Positions 1-5,697 of a DNA stretch of 8,506 nt are shown here, piece after piece. Each line of letters begins with the position of its first letter. Positions within the stretch are counted from its first letter, which is position 1. The stretch spans positions 1 through 8,506 of the forward strand of contig JAUPKM010000309.1 of NCBI GenBank assembly GCA_030837445.1, read 5' to 3'. The notes below the pieces were generated by a model. It was not told the DNA's origin, did no database searches, and saw only the letters and a list, made by a program, of their open reading frames with translations. This DNA is from Actinomycetota bacterium (GTDB lineage: Bacteria > Actinomycetota > Actinomycetes > S36-B12 > UBA10799). The translations under genes were made by a program, and so were the position numbers.

Positions 1-2287
1 CGGGCAAGGTGGTTTCGACGAACCCGCCTTGAGCTGTGGCCAATCCGAGCACCTGCGAACCGCCGACGGAAGTGCCTGGGCGCAGCAGGTAGCTGCCTTC
101 GGCGTAGACCGTGTCGAACTGACCGCCCACGATGTGAAAAGCACTGCCCCGGTTCGGTCCGGCTGCCAGTACCCAGATGCGGATCCGCTCGCCTCTGCCC
201 ACCTGCAACGGCCGATGGTCATATTGATTGGCGTACCCGTTGAACACCACCAGATCAGGGTGTTCAGAAGCGATGTCGGACGGGTCTGCGGTGCCGTCTT
301 GCGGTCCAAGGTACAACTCGGATTGCACCAGCAGAAACTCCTTGTCGACCTCCGGAAGGTCAGGCGGGTCGATTATCACCGCACCGAACATGCCATTGGC
401 GATATGCATCGACATTGGCATGGTTGAACAGTGGTAGAGCCAGATTCCTGCCTTGGTGGCGGTGAAGTTGTAGCGCAATTCCTGTCCGGGCTCGATGGTG
501 CGCATTGGACGATCCGGGGCAAGCGCGCCGGCGTGGAAGTCGATCGAATGCCCGATGTCGCCTCGGTTGATCAGTGTGATTTCGAATTTGTCGCCCACCC
601 TTCCGCGAAGTGTCGGCCCCGGTGCCGACCCGGCGAACGTCCAGCGTGTCTGTCGCACCCCGGGGGCGACCTCGTACTCACGCTGGGTCACCGGAAGCCG
701 GACCCTGTGTACTGCTTGCCGAGTGGACGGCGCGAGTGCCGGATTGTGCGCGGCAAAAGTCGCCTCAGGCGAGGCCATCAGATCCAGGTCACCAACCTCA
801 TCCCCCGAAGCCGTGGCCATCGGCATCTTGTGGGATCCGGAACCGTGGGGTGCCTCGGAGTCGGCATCACTGGGTGGCGAACCTCCGATGACTGCCACTT
901 TCAGTGCCATTCCCAGCCATCGGTGGCCAGCAATCGAACACCACCCTTCAATCGGGTCCGTCACAACTCCGACGCTGAGGGTCTCGGTGCTTCCGGTGGC
1001 CAGCCGGGCCGTTCGTTGACCCGAGTCCAGTACGAGGTCATGGTCGCGATCGTCGTGGTTGGCCAGCCGAATCTCTAGTGTGTCCCCCGCTGGCACCTCG
1101 ATCAGATCGGGGACGAAACGCATATCCTCGATCGTGACCTCCGCCATGGTCGTGTGACCGGTTGGAGTCACGGCAGCGCTGGCGGACCCGGCCTCGGGAT
1201 CGGAGGGATTGGCTGCTCCCTGCTGGGCCCCCATGAGGTAGCCGATGGCAACAAGGACGACCGTGAGCGCAGACACCAGCACACCATCGCGAACCCTGGT
1301 CGTGGAGGTGGCCGGGCGGTGGTCGTCGGGCGAGGCTGCCACGATTTGGTCACCCCGCCCTCCGGTGCCATCACCGACAGCGTCTGCCCCCGACAGCCAG
1401 CCGAGTGTCGTCAGACTCACGACGCTCACCAGCACCGCAGCGGCACCTGCCAGGTGAAGGTCTGCCCATTCCGGGGGTGCCATCAGTAGGGCAGAGGTGA
1501 CGCCGATTGCGGCGGTGAGGAGGATCATGCCCGCGGAAAGGACCGCCAGTGGGCGGGCCCCGCGCACCCCGGACCACTGTCGCCAGGCGTGGATCGCGAG
1601 CGCCCAGACCACCACCCCGGTCACCAACGCCACGCTGCGGTGGCCCACATGCAGCATTGTCTCGGCCCCAGAGCTGCCCGCCGGACAGAACGGAATGCTG
1701 GGGCACAGACCCTCGACCGCAGCGTCGACGATCAACGACCCTGAGGTAACGAGCAGTGCCACTGCCGCAACACCGGCCCACGCCAGCCGACGCAGCCGAG
1801 CACCGGCGACTTGGACCTTGGGGAGGAACACACAGAGCGCCGTGACCGTGGCCCCGGCCAGCAGCGAAAGGCCCCCGATGAGGTGCAGAGCCACCGTCGG
1901 CGACCCATTGCCGGCGAACACTGTGACGGCCCCGAGCAGTACCTGAACACCCAGCATGACCACCGTGAACATCGCTGGCCGAACCGCTGCCGGGCGTGAA
2001 CGTCGATACCAGAACGCCAGGACTGCGGTTACCAGCACCAACAGTGAGACCACGGCTGCTAGATAGCGATGTCCCTGTTCCATCAAGGCGTGAAACTCCA
2101 GGATTGGCCCTGGCTGGCCGTAGCACAGTGGCCAGTCGGGGCACCCCATCCCCGATTCGCTGACGCGGACATGACTGCCAAAGACGATCAAGACGTAGGA
2201 GGCGATCGCCGCGGCCAACGGAAGCAGTCGAACTGCTCGTGGCCAGTCGCTGGAGCTTCCCCGTGTGAACAGTGATCTATTTGCCAC
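1..2287 (-). CDS. Heme A synthase (CtaA/Cox15) fused to cupredoxin and AniA/NirK-like copper oxidase, C-terminus cut by window edge
   Basis: One open frame of 762 codons with no stop; I read every in-frame triplet from 2287 down to 2. Residues 1-298 form an eight-helix heme A synthase, which turns heme O into heme A for cytochrome aa3 oxidase. It has both outer cysteine pairs (C49/C55, C195/C201), E70, and the four heme histidines H73, H135, H216 and H278, so it looks intact. A cytoplasmic linker (299-334) and a ninth helix (335-354) place the rest outside the membrane. Residues about 381-465 are a cupredoxin with a full type 1 copper set (H416, C450, H455, M460). From about 505 follows an AniA/NirK-like pair of domains: type 1 ligands H580, C620, H628, M633; type 2 ligands H585 and H619; catalytic D583 and H718. 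The third type 2 histidine would lie beyond the edge. The start is GTG at 2287, next to the first helix; an in-frame ATG at 2392 is possible but has no clear ribosome site. Family assignment is firm; nitrite as substrate is inference. Confidence 0.9.
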   Translation of the reverse strand, partial: MANRSLFTRGSSSDWPRAVRLLPLAAAIASYVLIVFGSHVRVSESGMGCPDWPLCYGQPGPILEFHALMEQGHRYLAAVVSLLVLVTAVLAFWYRRSRPAAVRPAMFTVVMLGVQVLLGAVTVFAGNGSPTVALHLIGGLSLLAGATVTALCVFLPKVQVAGARLRRLAWAGVAAVALLVTSGSLIVDAAVEGLCPSIPFCPAGSSGAETMLHVGHRSVALVTGVVVWALAIHAWRQWSGVRGARPLAVLSAGMILLTAAIGVTSALLMAPPEWADLHLAGAAAVLVSVVSLTTLGWLSGADAVGDGTGGRGDQIVAASPDDHRPATSTTRVRDGVLVSALTVVLVAIGYLMGAQQGAANPSDPEAGSASAAVTPTGHTTMAEVTIEDMRFVPDLIEVPAGDTLEIRLANHDDRDHDLVLDSGQRTARLATGSTETLSVGVVTDPIEGWCSIAGHRWLGMALKVAVIGGSPPSDADSEAPHGSGSHKMPMATASGDEVGDLDLMASPEATFAAHNPALAPSTRQAVHRVRLPVTQREYEVAPGVRQTRWTFAGSAPGPTLRGRVGDKFEITLINRGDIGHSIDFHAGALAPDRPMRTIEPGQELRYNFTATKAGIWLYHCSTMPMSMHIANGMFGAVIIDPPDLPEVDKEFLLVQSELYLGPQDGTADPSDIASEHPDLVVFNGYANQYDHRPLQVGRGERIRIWVLAAGPNRGSAFHIVGGQFDTVYAEGSYLLRPGTSVGGSQVLGLATAQGGFVETTLP

Positions 2288-2295
2288 AGGGATTG

Positions 2296-2301
2296 ACTCT
2301 A
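2296..2301 (-). promoter_or_regulatory. Possible -10 element for a leaderless fusion-gene transcript
   Basis: On the minus strand TAGAGT fits the actinobacterial TANNNT -10 pattern. It ends 8 bases before the GTG at 2287, so transcription would begin at or very near the start codon. No purine-rich ribosome site precedes that GTG, which fits a leaderless mRNA, a common arrangement in Actinomycetota. The -35 region is poor: TTAGCT, 18 bases upstream, is only a weak match. This is a pattern match only. Confidence 0.35.
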
Positions 2302-2415
2302 GACTGTGACTAATTCGGCAGCTAACCGGCCTGCTGCGCCGTTGCGTCCGGGGCAACCGCGACCCCCGGGTGTCGGCAGGCGCCGCTGGCATGGTCTGCT
2401 GGGATGACCAGCAAT

Positions 2416-2421
2416 AGGAGG
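2416..2421 (+). promoter_or_regulatory. Strong ribosome binding site of the alpha/beta hydrolase
   Basis: A perfect AGGAGG lies 5 bases before the ATG at 2427. It fixes the hydrolase start and marks it as the first gene of the rightward set. I found no convincing -35/-10 pair for this strand in the 139-base divergent spacer. Confidence 0.8.
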
Positions 2422-2426
2422 TCGCC

Positions 2427-3368
2427 ATGCAACAGACAGAGGTGACCCTGCACGGGCACAGAATGGTGTACCGAGTCGCGGGCGACCCCAACCTGCCCGT
2501 GCTGCTGATGATTCATGGGATCACCAGCAGCAGCGCCACCTGGGACCCGGTGATCCCGGCATTGGCAGAGCACGCGCACGTGATCGCGCCCGATCTGTTG
2601 GGCCATGGCGAGTCGGACAAGCCCCGCACCGACTACTCCCTTGGCGGGTTCGCTAGCGGCCTGCGCGACCTGCTGGAACACCTCGGCCACGATCGGGTCA
2701 CCATCGTCGGGCACTCCCTCGGCGGCGGCGTGGCTCTGCAATTCGCCTATCAGTACAGCGAGTACTGCGAGCGGGTAGTGCTGGTGGATAGTGGCGGTCT
2801 CGGCCGCGAGGTGACCCCGGCGCTGCGGGCCGCCACCCTGCCCGGCGCCGAGTTCGTCCTGCCGGTGATCGCCAATCGCCGGGTCCGCGACGCTGGGGTG
2901 GCAGTCGGCCGCCTGCTTCGGCGCGTCCCGATTCGACCCCGGCCATCGGTGGCCGAGGTGGCACGCGGCTACGCGTCGCTGGCAGACGGACCTGCCCGGA
3001 CGGCGTTCGTGCACTCGCTGCGCAGTGTGGTCGAACCAGGTGGCCAGCGTGTCAGCGCAGCCGACCGGCTCTACCTGGGCGAGGGTCGCCCCACCCTGAT
3101 TGTCTGGGGTGCGTTGGACACCCTCATCCCGGTCTCCCACGCCTATGCGGCTCACCAGGCGATCCCGGGCAGCCAATTGGAGATCTTCGAGCAGTCGCGG
3201 CATTTCCCGCACATGGATGAGCCGGCGCGATTCGCCAGGACTGTGTTGGGATTCCTGGAGTCCACTGACGGCGTCGCCATCGATCGGGCGATGCTGCGCG
3301 ATCGGATTGCCAGCGGCGGACCGACTGCCCGCGCACCGCAACAGCAAGCAGCTCCCGTCGCAGGATGA
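2427..3368 (+). CDS. Alpha/beta-fold hydrolase (Rv2715-like)
   Basis: A 313-residue single-domain alpha/beta hydrolase with no signal peptide, so probably cytoplasmic. The oxyanion-hole HG is at residues 30-31. The nucleophile elbow GHSLGG has S97, the acid is D231 in GALD, and the catalytic histidine is H259 in SRHFPHMDEP; the triad is complete and correctly spaced. The run APDLLGHGESDKPR and the tail (MLRDRI followed by a Gln/Ala-rich end) recall the Mycobacterium tuberculosis protein Rv2715; this is from memory, not a search. Such enzymes cleave esters or C-C bonds, but the substrate cannot be read from sequence. Helical cap residues lie between about 130 and 215. The ATG has a perfect ribosome site. 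The phosphatase gene follows after 37 bases on the same strand, so co-transcription is likely. Confidence 0.88.
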   Translation: MQQTEVTLHGHRMVYRVAGDPNLPVLLMIHGITSSSATWDPVIPALAEHAHVIAPDLLGHGESDKPRTDYSLGGFASGLRDLLEHLGHDRVTIVGHSLGGGVALQFAYQYSEYCERVVLVDSGGLGREVTPALRAATLPGAEFVLPVIANRRVRDAGVAVGRLLRRVPIRPRPSVAEVARGYASLADGPARTAFVHSLRSVVEPGGQRVSAADRLYLGEGRPTLIVWGALDTLIPVSHAYAAHQAIPGSQLEIFEQSRHFPHMDEPARFARTVLGFLESTDGVAIDRAMLRDRIASGGPTARAPQQQAAPVAG

Positions 3369-3392
3369 CCCACGGGCTGCCGGGCCGGACGC

Positions 3393-3398
3393 TAGGAT
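3393..3398 (+). promoter_or_regulatory. Element upstream of the phosphatase start: weak ribosome site or leaderless -10
   Basis: TAGGAT can be read two ways. Its AGGA core, 8 bases before the GTG at 3406, could serve as a weak ribosome site. As TANNNT, 7 bases before the GTG, it could instead be the -10 of a leaderless internal promoter. Either reading supports GTG 3406 as the start. Confidence 0.35.
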
Positions 3399-3405
3399 CC
3401 CGCGT

Positions 3406-4533
3406 GTGAACAGCCGGGGTCGGGTGACGACGGTGCTGCTGACCGCTGCCGCACTCGGGGCGGCCGGGACCGGATGCAGCGGCCAGAGTCCCCCGACCGC
3501 AGCCTCCTCAGGCAGCGGACCAGCCACCACTTCCCCCGCAGCCCCGACCGGCGGACGCCAATCCCCTCCTCGGTCCCCCGTTGACGCGAGCCGCTCCCCC
3601 GGCCAGACCCCTGCCACCGTGACGATCGCCGCGGTCGGCGACATTGCCTGCGCCCCGGACGATTCGGACTTCAATGACGGCCGTGGTGACGGCGACCACT
3701 GCCGACAGGCCGCGACCGCGGAGGCAGCCGCCAGCCTCTCCCCCGATGCGGTTCTCACCCTCGGCGACAACCAGTACCAGGATGGTCGGCTGGACGCTTT
3801 CCGCGCATCCTTCGCGCAGTCCTGGGGGCGCTTTCTGAACGCAACCGACCCGGCCACCAATAGACTGTGGCCTGTCCCCGGGAACCACGAATACGGCAAC
3901 GGTGACGCGGAGTTCGCGAAAGCCCCCGGCTACTGGGCCTACTTCAATGGCGGTACCGAAGAGTCACCGAACCCGTCCGGGGTGGCTGGCCGGAGCTACC
4001 AAGGGTGGTACAGCCGCTCGATCGGAAGTTGGCACGTGATCGCCCTGAATTCCGAATGCAATTCCGACACTGGGGTGGAGTGCGGGCAGGGATCACCGCA
4101 GTACGAGTGGCTCCGGCAGGACCTCGCGGCGAACGAGTCGAAATGCACCCTCGCCTTTTGGCATCGACCACTGTTCACCAACGGCAAGCACAGTGGGTCC
4201 TCGGCCGTGCGGCCGCTCTGGGAGCTCCTCGAAAAGGCCGGGGCCGAAGTCGTGCTCAACGGCCACAATCACTCCTACGAGCGGTTCCCACCGCTGACGT
4301 CGGACGGTTCCGAAAACCCCAACGGCGTCCGGGAGTTCGTCGTGGGGATGGGCGGCAAGAGCCTGTACTCGGTCTCCGAAGGCGGAAATCCACAATCAGA
4401 GGCGCGCAACGACGACACCTTCGGAGTGCTGAAACTGCAACTGGCCTCGGCGGGGTACTCCTGGCAGTACATACCCGCGACCTTCGACGGCAATGGCACG
4501 TTCACCGACGCCGGTTCCGACGCCTGCCACTGA
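3406..4533 (+). CDS. Secreted lipoprotein metallophosphoesterase, purple acid phosphatase type
   Basis: A 375-residue probable lipoprotein. A short Arg-bearing N-terminus and the hydrophobic stretch TVLLTAAALGAAG lead to a lipobox-like AGTGC with C24 as the likely lipidated cysteine; the -3 residue is Gly rather than Leu, so the box is not ideal. Residues 25-72 are a Ser/Pro/Gly/Thr linker of the kind that tethers enzymes outside the membrane. The catalytic domain (about 73-360) shows the metal motifs in order: D79 in VGDIA, GDNQY (D121, Y124), GNHEY (N160, H161), WHRP (H253) and GHNHSYER (H287, H289). The Tyr in GDxxY is the hallmark of purple acid phosphatases, which use a two-metal centre to cleave phosphate mono- or diesters. 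GTG 3406 is chosen because it starts exactly at the signal peptide; the frame is open further upstream but only as overlap with the hydrolase. Substrate unknown. Confidence 0.88.
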   Translation: MNSRGRVTTVLLTAAALGAAGTGCSGQSPPTAASSGSGPATTSPAAPTGGRQSPPRSPVDASRSPGQTPATVTIAAVGDIACAPDDSDFNDGRGDGDHCRQAATAEAAASLSPDAVLTLGDNQYQDGRLDAFRASFAQSWGRFLNATDPATNRLWPVPGNHEYGNGDAEFAKAPGYWAYFNGGTEESPNPSGVAGRSYQGWYSRSIGSWHVIALNSECNSDTGVECGQGSPQYEWLRQDLAANESKCTLAFWHRPLFTNGKHSGSSAVRPLWELLEKAGAEVVLNGHNHSYERFPPLTSDGSENPNGVREFVVGMGGKSLYSVSEGGNPQSEARNDDTFGVLKLQLASAGYSWQYIPATFDGNGTFTDAGSDACH

Positions 4534-4571
4534 CCGGAAGCCGCTGGGCATCGGGGAGATTTCCGCCGAGC

Positions 4572-4600
4572 CTGACTCACACCTGATTCCCGGCCATACT
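4572..4600 (+). promoter_or_regulatory. Possible promoter of the cyclase-kinase operon
   Basis: CTGACT (4572-4577) and CATACT (4595-4600) are each 4 of 6 matches to the -35 and -10 consensus and are separated by 17 bases. Transcription would begin near 4607 and leave a leader of about 70 bases. That leader opens with a perfect 5-bp GC hairpin (CGCCG at 4611-4615 with CGGCG at 4620-4624, loop ATCC). The pairing is exact, but its role is unknown. Confidence 0.3.
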
Positions 4601-4664
4601 CGAAGCGAGACGCCGATCCCGGCGCCGGCGAGCCCGGGGGCAGACGGCCTGCCGTGGCACGATC

Positions 4665-4671
4665 GAAAGGG
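4665..4671 (+). promoter_or_regulatory. Ribosome binding site that decides the cyclase start
   Basis: GAAAGGG lies 6 bases before the GTG at 4678. The alternative in-frame GTG at 4654 has only a G-run at 4636-4640, 13 bases away, so the later start is preferred. The choice adds or removes 8 residues ahead of the receiver domain and does not affect function. Confidence 0.55.
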
Positions 4672-4677
4672 TCACAG

Positions 4678-5697
4678 GTGGCTGAGTCGGAGGCACCAAC
4701 CGAGCCGATCGATCCCGTCGTGGTGATGGTGATCGATGACGATCCCAACGCCAATCTGCTCATCGGCGATCTGCTCGCCGAACCGGACCGGGAACTGGTG
4801 TTCGCCGCATCCGGAACGGAAGCGCTGCGGCTGCTGCGCAAGACCACACCTGCGGCGATCCTGCTCGATGTCAACCTCGGCGACATGACGGGGTTCGAGC
4901 TCGCCGGCCTGGTCCGGGCAAATCCTCGACTGGCCACGACACCCATCCTGTTCGTCACCGGGTACGCGTTCAATGACGACGCGATGTCGGCCGGGTACGA
5001 CCTGGGTGCGGTGGACTACCTGTCGAAGCCGGTCGTACCGCAGATTCTGCAGTCGAAGGTCAACGTCTTCTGCACCCTCGCCCAACAGTTGAAGCAAATC
5101 GAACGGCAACGGGATCGGCTTCGGGCGATTGAACAGCAATTGTCGGAGGCCAACGCGAACTTGCAGTTGCTTGCCGCGACAGACCCACTCACCTCCCTGA
5201 TGAATCGTCGGCAACTGATGAATTCGCTGGCGGCAGTCCGCGCCCACCAGCAGCGCTCCGGCCGCCATCACGGGGTGGCAGTGATCGATCTGGACGGATT
5301 CAAGACGATCAACGACACGCTGGGCCACGCGGCGGGTGATGAGGTCCTGGTGCTGGCTGCAGGCCGACTTCGCGGCATCGCGCGACCGTACGACCTGGTG
5401 GCCCGGCTCGGCGGTGACGAGTTCTGCGTCGTCGTGCAGGAGATCCAGGATGACGAAGACCTCGCAAGTATGGGCGAGCGGATCCACGGGGCGCTCGCCG
5501 CCGACTACCAACTCAGTGACGGCCGATTCGTGGCGGCACCGGGCAGCGTCGGCCTCGCTCTGCACCTCGCGTCCCACAACGTCACGATCGACCAGATCCT
5601 GGCGGCGGCTGACCGGGCCATGTATGAGGCGAAGAAGGCGGGCTCCGGCCTGGTCATCTCCGGTGCGGAAGAGTCTGGCGAAGGCCGGCAGTCATGA
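4678..5697 (+). CDS. Response regulator diguanylate cyclase (receiver-GGDEF)
   Basis: A 339-residue cytoplasmic protein. Residues 15-130 are a receiver with acidic pocket D20-D22, phospho-acceptor D64 in LLDVNLGDM, switch residue T94 and K117 in SKP. A coiled linker (about 132-165) rich in Gln, Glu and Arg leads to a GGDEF domain (166-330) that opens with DPLTSLMNRR. It has D204 and N212 in the DLDGFKTIND stretch and an intact active site RLGGDEF (D247, E248). An RxxD inhibitory site (R236, D239) sits five residues before GGDEF, so product inhibition by c-di-GMP is expected. There is no EAL or HD-GYP domain. The predicted role is phosphorylation-controlled synthesis of c-di-GMP from two GTP, as in PleD/WspR-type proteins. 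The stop codon overlaps the start of the hybrid kinase (ATGA), so the kinase is the obvious candidate partner. The start rests on the ribosome site at 4665; GTG 4654 is an alternative. Confidence 0.92.
   Translation: MAESEAPTEPIDPVVVMVIDDDPNANLLIGDLLAEPDRELVFAASGTEALRLLRKTTPAAILLDVNLGDMTGFELAGLVRANPRLATTPILFVTGYAFNDDAMSAGYDLGAVDYLSKPVVPQILQSKVNVFCTLAQQLKQIERQRDRLRAIEQQLSEANANLQLLAATDPLTSLMNRRQLMNSLAAVRAHQQRSGRHHGVAVIDLDGFKTINDTLGHAAGDEVLVLAAGRLRGIARPYDLVARLGGDEFCVVVQEIQDDEDLASMGERIHGALAADYQLSDGRFVAAPGSVGLALHLASHNVTIDQILAAADRAMYEAKKAGSGLVISGAEESGEGRQS
5694..5697 (+). promoter_or_regulatory. ATGA stop-start overlap coupling cyclase and kinase
   Basis: ATGA holds both the kinase ATG (5694-5696) and the cyclase TGA (5695-5697). 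Such overlaps usually mean one mRNA with translational coupling and matched amounts of the two products, which supports their working as a pair. Confidence 0.85.

Noticed and set aside
431..1078. Plus-strand open frame of 215 codons and its overlapping neighbours between 29 and 1489
   Set aside because: They are antisense to the copper-oxidase and cupredoxin domains, which show complete ligand sets. The plus-strand products are low-complexity Arg/Pro/Gly sequence.
1240..1450. Possibility that the heme A synthase and the copper oxidase are two genes joined by a sequencing error
   Set aside because: Both parts share one frame across the junction with no stop. The junction reads as a sensible charged linker plus a membrane helix, and a single indel would have broken the frame rather than joined it cleanly.
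1371..2144. Minus-strand open frame of 257 codons in a second frame
   Set aside because: It is a shifted-frame shadow of the heme A synthase part. It is Gly/Arg-rich with no membrane helices or family motifs, whereas the chosen frame has all CtaA residues.
2293..2316. TTGACT at 2293 followed by TAATTC at 2311, considered as a rightward promoter for the hydrolase
   Set aside because: The spacer is only 12 bases, too short for a sigma-70-type promoter, and no better -10 lies 16-18 bases downstream.
2322..3899. Long minus-strand open frame of 525 codons opposite the hydrolase and phosphatase
   Set aside because: It runs across two well-supported plus-strand genes, has no recognisable motif, and its composition is what high-GC third positions produce on the opposite strand.
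4552..4568. Hairpin just after the phosphatase stop, considered as a terminator
   Set aside because: The stem is six pairs with a bulged G and a four-base loop, and no T-run follows, so it does not meet the pattern of an intrinsic terminator.
4672..5577. Minus-strand open frames of 301 codons here and 232 codons at 4275-4973
   Set aside because: They are antisense to the receiver-GGDEF gene and the end of the phosphatase, with no motifs. The plus-strand genes have full catalytic signatures.
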